Positions 22,893-30,787 of a stretch of 30,938 nt of DNA are shown piece after piece (within the stretch, counting starts at the first letter, position 1; each line of letters begins with the position of its first letter). The stretch is from Lentimicrobiaceae bacterium (lineage in GTDB: Bacteria > Bacteroidota > Bacteroidia > Bacteroidales > WCHB1-69). The stretch covers positions 1-30,938 of the forward strand of contig WQWP01000007.1 of assembly GCA_009787485.1 (NCBI GenBank), read 5' to 3'. The position numbers were made by a program, and so were the translations under genes. The notes under the pieces are model-generated. The model made no database searches. It was given only the letters and a program-made list of their open reading frames with translations, and was not told the origin of the DNA.

Positions 22893-23573
22893 ATGCTCAC
22901 CCAACTCCTAAACTTCTTCTACCCCCGCAGCTGCATCTCTTGCGGCAATGTTTTGTTTCATCATGAACATTTTTTTTGCTTGCATTGCTTGCATAACCTT
23001 CCGGAAACCCGCTATCATGAATTTACGCGCTCCCCGCTTTCATTGCTCCTATGGGGGCGGGTTTTGGTAGAAAATACAGGTGCATTTCTGTTTTACAAAA
23101 AAGGAAACCAGGTGCAGAAAATTTTGCATCATTTAAAATATAAAGGTGTGAAAGAGATTGGTTTTTTTCTCGGAAATATGTATGGAATACAATTGAGTCA
23201 ACATGAAAAATGGAAAACGGTAGATCTCATTATTCCCATCCCGTTACACAAGAAAAAAGAAAAAAAACGAGGCTACAACCAAAGCGAATGGATTGCGAAA
23301 GGATTAAGCGCCGGCATGCAAATTCCCTATAACACAGATCTATTGATACGCTCGGAGTTTACGGAAACGCAAACCAAAAAAAACCGTTTCCATCGTTGGC
23401 AAAATGTGAAGGAGGTTTTTCAGCTTACCAACCCTGAGGTGCTAAAAAACAAGCATGTTTTAATCTGCGATGATGTGTTGACCACCGGCGCCACGTTGGA
23501 GGCGGCTATTCAAAAATTGGCGGTGGTGGATGATATAAAGATTAGTGTGGTTACTTTGGCGACGGCGCAATAA
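22893..23573 (+). CDS. ComF-family phosphoribosyltransferase-like protein
   Basis: A 226-residue member of the ComF family, linked to natural DNA uptake in competent bacteria and present in many non-competent ones. A four-Cys zinc-ribbon lies at the N-terminus (Cys14, Cys17, Cys29, Cys32). A type I phosphoribosyltransferase fold follows, with LIIPIPLHKKKEKKRGYNQSE and the PRPP loop VLICDDVLTTGATLE near residues 189-203. The length is normal. It lies 49 bases after the S23 gene and probably shares its promoter. The initiating ATG directly abuts TTAAATC repeats, and no Shine-Dalgarno sequence is seen. Confidence 0.9.
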   Translation: MLTQLLNFFYPRSCISCGNVLFHHEHFFCLHCLHNLPETRYHEFTRSPLSLLLWGRVLVENTGAFLFYKKGNQVQKILHHLKYKGVKEIGFFLGNMYGIQLSQHEKWKTVDLIIPIPLHKKKEKKRGYNQSEWIAKGLSAGMQIPYNTDLLIRSEFTETQTKKNRFHRWQNVKEVFQLTNPEVLKNKHVLICDDVLTTGATLEAAIQKLAVVDDIKISVVTLATAQ

Positions 23574-23587
23574 AAATTATATCTTCG
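23555..23587 (+). promoter_or_regulatory. Promoter of metK
   Basis: TTTG at 23555-23558, then 21 bases, then TATCTTCG at 23580-23587, close to TAnnTTTG. The predicted start near 23594 is directly before the riboswitch-like fold, as expected for a 5' leader element. The -33 part overlaps the end of comF. Confidence 0.5.
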
Positions 23588-23599
23588 CGCCGCGAAAAA

Positions 23600-23655
23600 C
23601 AGTGGAAAGATTTGTTATGCTTGCAACCACTAAAAAAAATGCTAAACCATTTTTC
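23600..23655 (+). ncRNA. Probable SAM-II riboswitch in the metK leader
   Basis: AGTGG (23601-23605) pairs with CCACT (23627-23631) as the P1 stem. Its loop contains ATTTG and GCTTGCAA, followed after the stem by an A-rich strand and GCTAAA (23641-23646). This order (GUGG, AUUUG, GCUUGCA, CCAC, A-rich linker, GCUAAA) is that of the SAM-II H-type pseudoknot class as I recall it. A short pseudoknot can form between loop ATG (23617-23619) and CAT (23648-23650), weaker than in typical examples. It lies between the metK promoter and the start codon, and metK makes S-adenosylmethionine, so feedback control is logical. The tail ends about 55 bases before the ATG, farther than usual. Confidence 0.72.
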
Positions 23656-23708
23656 CATCGTTTTTCCGTATTAAACTAATTAATTAACCAATTAAAAATT
23701 ATATTGTT

Positions 23709-24977
23709 ATGAGTTATTTATTTACATCGGAATCCGTATCTGAAGGACATCCGGACAAAGTAAGCGATCAAATTTCAGACGCATTGTTAGACGCGTTTTT
23801 ATCAAGAGACCCTAATTCAAAAGTCGCTTGCGAAACCTTGGTTACCACCGGTTTGGTAGTTTGCGCAGGCGAAGTGAAAACAAACGGCTATGTGCCCATT
23901 GACGATGTGGCGCGCCGCGTTATCAAAAAAATTGGATATGATAAAAGTGATTATCAGTTTGATTATAAGTCGTGTGCCGTTTTATCTGCCATTCACTCGC
24001 AATCTTCCGATATTAATCAGGGGGTAGAGCGCGCCAATGCGGAAGAACAGGGCGCCGGCGACCAAGGCATGATGTTTGGATACGCCTGCCGTGAAATGGA
24101 TAATTTTATGCCGATCTCCTCCGAATTATCACACATCATTTTACAAGAATTAGCCGACATCCGGCGCGAAGGAAAACAAATGACCTACCTGAGACCGGAC
24201 GCTAAATCGCAAGTAACCATACAGTTTAGCGACAACGGCAAACCGGAACGCATTGACGCCATCGTGGTTTCTACTCAACACGATGATTTTGACGCAGATG
24301 AGAAAGCGATGTTGGCACAAATCAAAAAAGATGTGCAGGAAATCTTGTTGCCGAGAGTGGTTGAAAAATGCTCTGCCAATGTTCAGGAATTATTCAAACA
24401 CAACTACACGCTCCACGTAAACCCCACCGGAAAGTTCGTTATTGGCGGACCGCACGGCGACACCGGCTTAACCGGCCGCAAAATCATTGTGGATACCTAC
24501 GGCGGAAAAGGCGCACATGGTGGCGGCGCATTCTCCGGAAAAGACTCTTCAAAAGTAGATAGATCAGCAGCTTATGCAGCAAGACATATCGCAAAGAATA
24601 TGGTAGCCGCCGGCATTTGCGATGAAATATTAGTGCAGGTAGCGTACGCCATCGGCGTGGCAAAACCCGTTGGACTTTATGTAAATACATTCGGCACCGC
24701 CCACGTAAATGTATCAGACGGGGAAATTGCCAAAAAAATTGAAACTATTTTTGACATGCGACCCTACGCGATCGTAAAACGCTTTCAACTGAAAAACCCG
24801 ATTTTTGAAGAAACCGCTTCTTACGGACATTTTGGAAGGGATTTTTACGAAAAAGAGGTGGAAGTATTTTATACTGATGAAAATACATACACCAAAGAAG
24901 GAAAAATATTTAAGAAAGTGCCGTTTTTCAGCTGGGAACGGTTGGATATGGTGGAAGCGTTGAAGAAAGTGTTTTAA
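23709..24977 (+). CDS. metK: S-adenosylmethionine synthetase
   Basis: MetK makes S-adenosylmethionine from methionine and ATP. The protein is 422 residues, normal for Bacteroidota. Signatures include the N-terminal SESVSEGHPDKVSDQISDALLD, GAGDQGMMFGYA (about 117-128), GGPHGDTGLTGRKIIVDTYGG and the glycine-rich GGGAFSGKDSSKVDRSAAY. The ATG at 23709 starts MSYLFTSESVSEGHPDK. The gene appears to be controlled by the SAM-II-like leader upstream. It overlaps the convergent rmuC gene tail-to-tail: the two stop codons share bases of a single TTAA. There is therefore no room for a separate terminator between them. Confidence 0.98.
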   Translation: MSYLFTSESVSEGHPDKVSDQISDALLDAFLSRDPNSKVACETLVTTGLVVCAGEVKTNGYVPIDDVARRVIKKIGYDKSDYQFDYKSCAVLSAIHSQSSDINQGVERANAEEQGAGDQGMMFGYACREMDNFMPISSELSHIILQELADIRREGKQMTYLRPDAKSQVTIQFSDNGKPERIDAIVVSTQHDDFDADEKAMLAQIKKDVQEILLPRVVEKCSANVQELFKHNYTLHVNPTGKFVIGGPHGDTGLTGRKIIVDTYGGKGAHGGGAFSGKDSSKVDRSAAYAARHIAKNMVAAGICDEILVQVAYAIGVAKPVGLYVNTFGTAHVNVSDGEIAKKIETIFDMRPYAIVKRFQLKNPIFEETASYGHFGRDFYEKEVEVFYTDENTYTKEGKIFKKVPFFSWERLDMVEALKKVF

Positions 24978-26329
24978 TCTTGTAAATCTTGCGAATCTTG
25001 TAAAAATCCTGGTTCAGATATTAAATTCAACCTCTTATCCGACTTCAACCCTAAATTCTTCAATTGAGTAGCCTGATTTATTAAATTTCCTTTGCCATCT
25101 TTCAACTGCCCCAACGCCTTATCATACTTATCCTGACTTGCTTTGATGCTATTTCCAATCTCCTCAAATGTTTTGGTAAAACCAACAATTTTCTCATAAA
25201 GCGCTTCGCCTCTCTTTACAATTTCCATGGCGTTTTTGTTTTGCCACTCCCGTCTCCATAAATCGGAAATCAGTTTGAGGCAGGCAATTAAATTGGTGGG
25301 GCTAATTAGCAAAACCCTTTTAGAATACGCATACGCCCACATATCGGAATCGTTTTGAATAGCAAGTAAATATGCCGGCTCAATGGGCACAAACATCATG
25401 GTAAAATCTAAGGAAGCATCTAAATCATCATACTTTTTGGCGCTGAGTTGATCAATATGGGTATAAGTTGCTCTTACATGTTCTGCAAGATGAATTGCCT
25501 GTTTTTCAGGGTCTTCGGTTGCAACAAAATGATCGTAGGCAACTAAAGAAACCTTTGAATCAATGATAATGGCTCTTTCATCCGGCAGTGTTACCCTCAC
25601 ATCGGGTCGTAAATTGTTGCCATCTTCGTCTTTCATAGATTGTTGAACGAAATATTCCCGATCTTTTGTTAACCCCGATGATTCTAAAATGCGCTCTAAA
25701 ATCATCTCGCCCCAATTGCCTCTTTTTTGCGGTTTCCCTTTCAATGCGGTGGCTAAATTGTTCGCCTCAGCGCTCACTTTATTGGTTTGTTCCTGCAATT
25801 CTTTTACTACTTTTTCTAATGAAAACCTTTCTTTTGATTCTTTGTCGTAGGTTTCTTCCACTTTGGTTTTAAACTTGTTAATATCCTCTTTTAAAGGATT
25901 TAGCAAATTTTCAAGACTTACTTTATTGGTTTCCGTAAATTTTGATGATTTTTCTTCAAACAGTTTATTTGCGATTTTTTCAAATTGTAGTTCAGCTGTT
26001 TTTCTGATTTTTTCAAATTCACCTTCTTGAGTTTCAAGTTTTTCAGATAAAAAAGAATTATTGGCGGTTAGCTTGCTAATTTGTGAGGTAAATTCCGTGA
26101 GTTTTGTATTCAATTCTTTATTAACTTCCGTTAATTCTTTATTAAGTGCGGAAGATGTATTTGCTCTTTCTTCATTTAATTTGGATGCAATTACACTTTC
26201 ATTTAATTTTGAGTTCAGGTTTTCAAAATCTTTTTTGGGGATGTTTTTTGATTTGCTGAGGATATGAAAAAAGAGGTAGGCGATGAAGGCGCCTGCTAAG
26301 ATGCCTGCTAATAAATATAGGATTTCCAT
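24974..26329 (-). CDS. rmuC: DNA recombination protein RmuC
   Basis: A 451-residue RmuC-family protein, linked to limiting recombination at inverted repeats in E. coli. An N-terminal membrane helix (about 3-22), a long coiled coil (about 38-195) and the RmuC domain (about 195-420) are visible. The domain includes GNWGEMILERILESSGL, the nuclease-like LPDERAIIIDSKVSLVAYDHF and FTMMFVPIEPAYLLAIQND. The last ten residues (FLQDSQDLQD) are encoded by 9-base direct repeats of the AATCTTGTA kind (about 24978-25010), so the native C-terminus seems to have been replaced or extended. Its stop codon overlaps that of metK. The upstream 400 bases contain no gene. Confidence 0.92.
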   Translation of the reverse strand: MEILYLLAGILAGAFIAYLFFHILSKSKNIPKKDFENLNSKLNESVIASKLNEERANTSSALNKELTEVNKELNTKLTEFTSQISKLTANNSFLSEKLETQEGEFEKIRKTAELQFEKIANKLFEEKSSKFTETNKVSLENLLNPLKEDINKFKTKVEETYDKESKERFSLEKVVKELQEQTNKVSAEANNLATALKGKPQKRGNWGEMILERILESSGLTKDREYFVQQSMKDEDGNNLRPDVRVTLPDERAIIIDSKVSLVAYDHFVATEDPEKQAIHLAEHVRATYTHIDQLSAKKYDDLDASLDFTMMFVPIEPAYLLAIQNDSDMWAYAYSKRVLLISPTNLIACLKLISDLWRREWQNKNAMEIVKRGEALYEKIVGFTKTFEEIGNSIKASQDKYDKALGQLKDGKGNLINQATQLKNLGLKSDKRLNLISEPGFLQDSQDLQD

Positions 26330-26490
26330 TGGGAATAGTTCTTGGTTTATTGTTTCTTAAACTCCACTTGTGTTCCAAGCATGTAAATTTAACGGATAAA
26401 CGCGGATTATATTTGTTAATTAATTAATTTTTCCCTCCCTTATACTGACAATCATTTTTCCTAATAACAAAGCCATTATTTTTCTCAGCA
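26330..26490. other. Gene-free leader region of rmuC
   Basis: An AT-rich stretch with no gene. TATATTTG at 26408-26415 on the plus strand is promoter-like but points toward the palindromic element rather than a gene. No clear minus-strand promoter for rmuC was found. Confidence 0.4.
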
Positions 26491-26613
26491 CCCTTAGTAG
26501 TTAATGCGATGTCCCTTCATTTCTCTTGCCCTTATTCCATTATTTTTTTCAAAAACAGCAGAATAATGGAATAAGGGCAAGGTAGTAATGGGGATGCCAT
26601 GAGCTACTAAGGG
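26491..26613. repeat. 123-bp imperfect palindrome (MITE-like)
   Basis: The ends are CCCTTAGTAG (26491-26500) and its reverse complement CTACTAAGGG (26604-26613). Inside is a perfect 20-bp inverted repeat (26525-26544 with 26562-26581) around a 17-base loop. The sequence between the outer and inner stems is also partly complementary. No coding sequence or transposase is present. It resembles a non-autonomous miniature element or a large hairpin RNA gene. Confidence 0.75.
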
Positions 26614-26662
26614 AGCTTGAAGATATAAGGGTTTCAAGGAATCGCCTAAAAGAGTAGGGGTA

Positions 26663-26728
26663 TTTCGCGCAAAGGTGCAAAGGCGCAAAGTTTTTTTTCT
26701 CTTTGCGTCTTCGCGCCTTTGCGTGAAA
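26663..26728. repeat. Inverted GCAAAGGCGC repeat pair downstream of pckA
   Basis: One side is CGCAAAGG-type units (26667-26690), the other its reverse complement (26701-26725), separated by a T-run. On the minus strand it lies just past the pckA stop (26734) and can form a long stem followed by further A/T-rich sequence, so it may act as the pckA terminator. The same unit occurs at 20771-20797. Confidence 0.65.
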
Positions 26729-26733
26729 AAAAA

Positions 26734-28359
26734 CTACAACTTCGGCCCAAACTCCCTCAACCTCTTCCCTTCCTCAGCATCCGTAAACTTCTCAAAATTC
26801 TTAACAAAAAATTCTGCTACTTTCGTTACGTTTTCTTTGAAAGCATCTTTGTCTTTCCAGCTATTTTCAGGATTTAAAACAGCGTCTTCCACGCCTTTTA
26901 TATGTTTGGGAATGTTTAACATAAACGGTTTTACCATCTCAGTTTCGCAATTTACCAACTCTCCGTTTAGAATTGCTGAAATGATGGTGCGTGTGTCTTT
27001 AATAGAGATACGATGTCCGCCGGTGTTAAACCCGCCGCCAATCCAGCCGGTATTTACCAAGTAACAGGTGGAATCATGCTCTTCAATTTTTTTGGCAAAC
27101 ACTTCGGCGTATTTCGTGGGGTGCAACATTAAGAAAGCCGCCCCGAAGCAAGAAGAAAACGTGGGGGTCGGCTCTTTAATACCGCGCTCCGTGCCGGCCA
27201 ATTTCGCCGTATATCCGCTTAAGAAATAGTACATTGCCTGATCTTTCGACAAAATGGAAACAGGAGGTAAAACGCCAAAAGCATCCGCCGTAAGGAAGAT
27301 CACTTTGCTGGGGTGTGCGCCTTTCGATTCGGGTTTCACAATGTTGTCAATGTGATAAATAGGGTAGGAAACACGCGTGTTTTCCGTTTTTGCCTGCGAA
27401 TTGAAATCTATGTTGCCTTCTGCATCCAGCACCAAATTCTCTAACAACGCATCTCTTTTGATGGCGCGGTAAATATCCGGCTCATTTTCTTCGCTCAAGT
27501 TGATACATTTTGCATAGCAACCGCCTTCAAAGTTGAAGATGCCGTTGTTGTCCCAGCCGTGCTCGTCGTCGCCGATGAGTGCGCGATTTGGATCCGCAGA
27601 AAGAGTCGTTTTTCCGGTGCCGGACAATCCGAAGAAAATCGCCGTATCGCCGTCTTTTCCTTGATTGGCAGAGCAGTGCATCGAAGCAATCCCTTTCAAC
27701 GGCAGGAAGTAATTCATCACAGAGAAAATACCTTTTTTCATTTCGCCGCCGTACCACGAGCCGCCAATCAACGCCATTTTTTCAGTAAGGTTAAAGGCGA
27801 TGAACACTTCACTGTTCAAACCCCACTCCTCCCATTTCGGATTGGTAATTTTACAACTGTTCAAAACAATAAAATCGGGAGTAAAATCTTTCAATTCTTC
27901 TGCTGTGGGGCGCAAGAACATGTTTTTTACAAAGTGCGCCTGCCAAGCCACTTCGGTAATGAAACGAACTTTCATTCTCGTGTCGGGATTTACTCCGGCA
28001 AACACATCCATTACATAAAGGTTTTTATGGCTTAATTGACCTTGACTCAATTTCTTCAACTCTTTCCATTGCTCAACGGCAAGCGGTTTGTTGTCCGGCG
28101 ATTTCTTTACCGGATCGTGCCACCAAACTTTGTCTTTCGTTTCTTCGTCAACCACTACATATTTATCTTTGGGCGAGCGGCCTGTGAAGATTCCGGTGTC
28201 AACCGACAATGCACCCGATTTTGTGTGATATGCCCGCTCATAGCCGGTCAATTCCGGGTTTGTTTCATGCTGATACAATTCTTCATACGATAAATTGTAA
28301 TAAATTTTTTGTGGATCTGTAATCCCAATGTGATTTAATTGTTTTTCGATGTTCTCCAT
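26734..28359 (-). CDS. pckA: Phosphoenolpyruvate carboxykinase (ATP)
   Basis: The ATP-dependent enzyme converts oxaloacetate to phosphoenolpyruvate in gluconeogenesis, or runs in reverse during fermentation. The length is 541 residues, typical. Visible sites are TGRSPKDK (Arg61), the kinase-1 loop GLSGTGKTTLS (244-254), kinase-2 LIGDDEHGWD (261-270) and the substrate segment SWYGGEMKKG (201-210). The ATG at 28359 gives a normal MENIEKQLNHIGI start. The gene appears to be transcribed alone: rmuC lies 404 bases downstream past repeats, and ispD ends 140 bases upstream. No Shine-Dalgarno sequence or exact -7 box was found in the leader. Confidence 0.98.
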   Translation of the reverse strand: MENIEKQLNHIGITDPQKIYYNLSYEELYQHETNPELTGYERAYHTKSGALSVDTGIFTGRSPKDKYVVVDEETKDKVWWHDPVKKSPDNKPLAVEQWKELKKLSQGQLSHKNLYVMDVFAGVNPDTRMKVRFITEVAWQAHFVKNMFLRPTAEELKDFTPDFIVLNSCKITNPKWEEWGLNSEVFIAFNLTEKMALIGGSWYGGEMKKGIFSVMNYFLPLKGIASMHCSANQGKDGDTAIFFGLSGTGKTTLSADPNRALIGDDEHGWDNNGIFNFEGGCYAKCINLSEENEPDIYRAIKRDALLENLVLDAEGNIDFNSQAKTENTRVSYPIYHIDNIVKPESKGAHPSKVIFLTADAFGVLPPVSILSKDQAMYYFLSGYTAKLAGTERGIKEPTPTFSSCFGAAFLMLHPTKYAEVFAKKIEEHDSTCYLVNTGWIGGGFNTGGHRISIKDTRTIISAILNGELVNCETEMVKPFMLNIPKHIKGVEDAVLNPENSWKDKDAFKENVTKVAEFFVKNFEKFTDAEEGKRLREFGPKL

Positions 28360-28493
28360 AAATGATGTTACTTTGTTGGTTATTAATTGGTTATAAGGTT
28401 ATTTTTCGTTGCGTAATTTTTTTGCAAATATCCACAAAAAAATCTAATTACATACAGTCTTTTTTACAAAATATATCAATAGTTTGAAAAAAA

Positions 28494-28525
28494 GCCCGTC
28501 ATTCCGAGCGCAGCGAAGAATTTCG
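28494..28525. repeat. GTCATTCCGAGCGCAG interspersed repeat at the end of ispD
   Basis: The motif GTCATTCCGAGCGCAGCGAA with flanking bases overlaps the ispD stop codon and encodes its last seven or eight residues. Motifs of this kind recur between genes in many genomes. Only one copy is in the window. Confidence 0.5.
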
Positions 28526-29215
28526 AACTTTTTCACGCAGCATCTTCTCCAAAAGAAAAACATCCTCCTTATGTGTAATCTTCAAATTGCTTTCCGCACC
28601 GGTTACTACAAAAACCGGCTCATCCGGCAAATATTTTGCCACTACGCCACAATCATCGGTAGCCCTAAAATTTGCATCCTGAAATGCACATTGATACGCT
28701 TTTTGAAGAACATGCTGCTTAAAGGCTTGCGGCGTTTGCGCCCGCATCAAATCTTTCCTGTCCGGAATTTGCTGCACAAAACCATCTTCTACCTTATATA
28801 TAGTATCTGTAACCGGAACAGCAACCGTAACCGCATCAAATTTCTTCAATGCATCTATCACCTCATCAATCGTTTTCGCATCAATCATAGGTCTCACCGC
28901 ATCATGAATCAGCAAGTTGGCATTTGGATGATCTTGGTAAGCCTGTATGGCTGCCCAACTCGAATCGTAGCGTTCCGTACCGCCGGCTATTATTTTTTTT
29001 ATTTTTTTGAAACCTCCGTTTTGTACAGCCATCCCCATTTCAGTACGATAAAGCGTATTGACAACGATCGCAATCTCATCAATACGAGGATGTTGCTCAA
29101 AAACATCTAAAGTGTATTCTACAATGGTTTTTCCAAAGAGTTTTAAAAACTGTTTAGGGGTTTCCGTTTGTAAGCGGGTGCCGGCGCCGGCTGCTAAGAT
29201 TACTGCGATGTTCAT
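28499..29215 (-). CDS. ispD: 2-C-methyl-D-erythritol 4-phosphate cytidylyltransferase
   Basis: The third step of the MEP isoprenoid pathway: CTP and methylerythritol phosphate to CDP-methylerythritol. The 238-residue protein starts MNIAVILAAGAGTRL with the nucleotidyltransferase loop, followed by PKQFLKLFGK, the IspD signatures LIHDAVRPMID and VPVTDTIYKV, and LMRAQTPQAFK. The family is about 225-235 residues. The last residues (RNSSLRSE) and the stop are encoded by a common interspersed motif, suggesting the native end was altered slightly. No partner gene of the pathway is adjacent. It starts 37 bases downstream of the ATPase gene stop on the same strand, so co-transcription is possible. Confidence 0.95.
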   Translation of the reverse strand: MNIAVILAAGAGTRLQTETPKQFLKLFGKTIVEYTLDVFEQHPRIDEIAIVVNTLYRTEMGMAVQNGGFKKIKKIIAGGTERYDSSWAAIQAYQDHPNANLLIHDAVRPMIDAKTIDEVIDALKKFDAVTVAVPVTDTIYKVEDGFVQQIPDRKDLMRAQTPQAFKQHVLQKAYQCAFQDANFRATDDCGVVAKYLPDEPVFVVTGAESNLKITHKEDVFLLEKMLREKVRNSSLRSE

Positions 29216-29252
29216 TTATGTGGTATTTAATTGAATATGGAATAATGAATAA

Positions 29253-30596
29253 TTATGGGGCGTATTTATCTAATACTTTATTTAATACTCCTACATAGTA
29301 AAAGGGGAGGTTGATAAGTTTAAATTTTTTCCCGTTTGAGGTCGTCACTTCATCAATCGAAAAAGTATTCGACCAAACGCGCACGGCAATATCGTGTGGC
29401 GCCTCATCCATAAACAGATGCAATGATTTTAATTTGGAGTTGTGCCCCGATTTTACTTCTACCGGAATTGCCAAACTATTGTAAGGGAATACAAAATCTA
29501 CCTCTGCTTCCGAGCCATGTTTGTCGCGTTTCCAATAAATTCGTTTGTAAAGCAAACTATCATCTAATGTTAATAGCTCTTGTGCTACAATATGTTCGGC
29601 AATTCTTCCACGCCAAACATCCTGAATGTCTGTGGTAGAAAAAACATCTTTTTGAATACCGGCTACATAATTTACCAAGCCTGTATCCAACCAAATCAGT
29701 TTTGGACGTTTTCTAAAATTTTGAAGCAACGGCATCCGTGTTTCTGAAGTTGGATAAATCAAATCGAGCAACATAGCCTTTTTAATCGTTTCAAAAGCTT
29801 CTCCAATCTCCTTTGATGAATAGGAAGTGCCGCCAAAACGCTCAAAAGTAATTATTTCTCCTGCACTTTGCCAACCCACCGAAAGAATAGAACGGATGAT
29901 GCGTACTAAATTTGCATTGTTAGTATATTTTTCAACATCATCCTTATAGGAAACCAATAAAGAATCATACACTTCTTTTACAGATAGAATATCTTCATTT
30001 TCAGCATATTGAGATATGGCAGCCGGCATGCCACCAACCAAAGTATAGCGGCGAAAAGCTTTCATAACTCGCAGATGAACTACCGGCTCTACTTGTAAGT
30101 TTTCTATGATGCCAATGTCAAAAGTATTACCTATACCATCCAAAAATTCCAAAAAGGAACAAGGACGCAAAGCCATATATTGTACTCTGCCAACAGGAAA
30201 AGAGATTTTTCTCACATCAATAATGGTTTCTAAAAGTGATCCGGCAACGATAACATGAACATGGTTTGCTTCTTCGTAAAAGTATCGTAGAATGGCAACA
30301 GCAGGTTTAGAAAATTGAATTTCATCAATAAATATCAAAGTTGTACCACCGTTTATTTTTTCTTCTTTGTGCACAAAAATGGCGTTTATCAATTCTCGCA
30401 CATCATCATATATGTCAAATAACATGCGATCCGGCTCATTTTCTAAATTTAATTCAATAAAAACATCATACTGTTTGGAAAATTCTTTGATCAATGTAGT
30501 TTTTCCTACTTGCCTTGCTCCCCGAATTACAAGTGGTTTTCTCCACTTACTTTCTTTCCATTCGTCTAAAAATTCTAATGCTTTTCTACGTATCAT
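29253..30596 (-). CDS. AAA ATPase with DUF4143 domain
   Basis: A 447-residue member of a large, highly variable family of AAA ATPases. The N-terminal ATPase has Walker A GARQVGKT (26-33), Walker B LIFIDEIQ (Asp91-Glu92) and the sensor segment VIVAGSLLE. The C-terminal DUF4143 region (about 220-400) ends in a PD-(D/E)xK-like nuclease signature, AEVDFVF and IPVEVKSG. Such genes occur in many paralogous, often mobile copies in Bacteroidota and archaea; their function is not established, though a DNA-acting or defence role has been suggested from the fold. A -7-like box (TATTTTTGC, 30638-30630) lies 34 bases upstream of the start, and a 33-bp tandem repeat lies beyond that. Confidence 0.88.
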   Translation of the reverse strand: MIRRKALEFLDEWKESKWRKPLVIRGARQVGKTTLIKEFSKQYDVFIELNLENEPDRMLFDIYDDVRELINAIFVHKEEKINGGTTLIFIDEIQFSKPAVAILRYFYEEANHVHVIVAGSLLETIIDVRKISFPVGRVQYMALRPCSFLEFLDGIGNTFDIGIIENLQVEPVVHLRVMKAFRRYTLVGGMPAAISQYAENEDILSVKEVYDSLLVSYKDDVEKYTNNANLVRIIRSILSVGWQSAGEIITFERFGGTSYSSKEIGEAFETIKKAMLLDLIYPTSETRMPLLQNFRKRPKLIWLDTGLVNYVAGIQKDVFSTTDIQDVWRGRIAEHIVAQELLTLDDSLLYKRIYWKRDKHGSEAEVDFVFPYNSLAIPVEVKSGHNSKLKSLHLFMDEAPHDIAVRVWSNTFSIDEVTTSNGKKFKLINLPFYYVGVLNKVLDKYAP

Positions 30597-30660
30597 ATTT
30601 TCTGATATTTAAGATCATTTATTGTCGCCGCAAAAATAGAATTATTTATCAATTATTCCG

Positions 30661-30787
30661 AAAAGAACGGTATAAATCCATAAAAATTGGTATAAAAGAA
30701 CGGTATAATGCCATAAAGTTGGAACAAAAGAACGGTATAAACTCGCAAAAATTGGCACAAAAGAACGGTATAAACTCTATGGGCTCC
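30661..30787. repeat. 33-bp tandem repeat array upstream of the ATPase gene
   Basis: Three full units (30661-30693, 30694-30725, 30726-30758) and a partial fourth (30759-30787). Every unit opens with AAAAGAACGGTATAA and then varies. The array lies behind the ATPase promoter box. Unit length is 32-33 bases with no unique spacers, so it is not a CRISPR. Confidence 0.9.

Noticed and set aside
26494..26688. A 64-codon minus-strand frame through the 123-bp palindrome.
   Set aside because: Its sequence is dictated by the palindrome and the adjacent repeat, with no family resemblance or ribosome binding site.
27559..28035. A plus-strand open frame of 158 codons opposite pckA.
   Set aside because: It lies entirely antisense to an intact conserved gene, shows no domain and is explained by codon structure on the other strand.
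30661..30787. The tandem repeat at the right end as a CRISPR array.
   Set aside because: Units follow each other directly, without unique spacers of constant length, and no cas gene is present.
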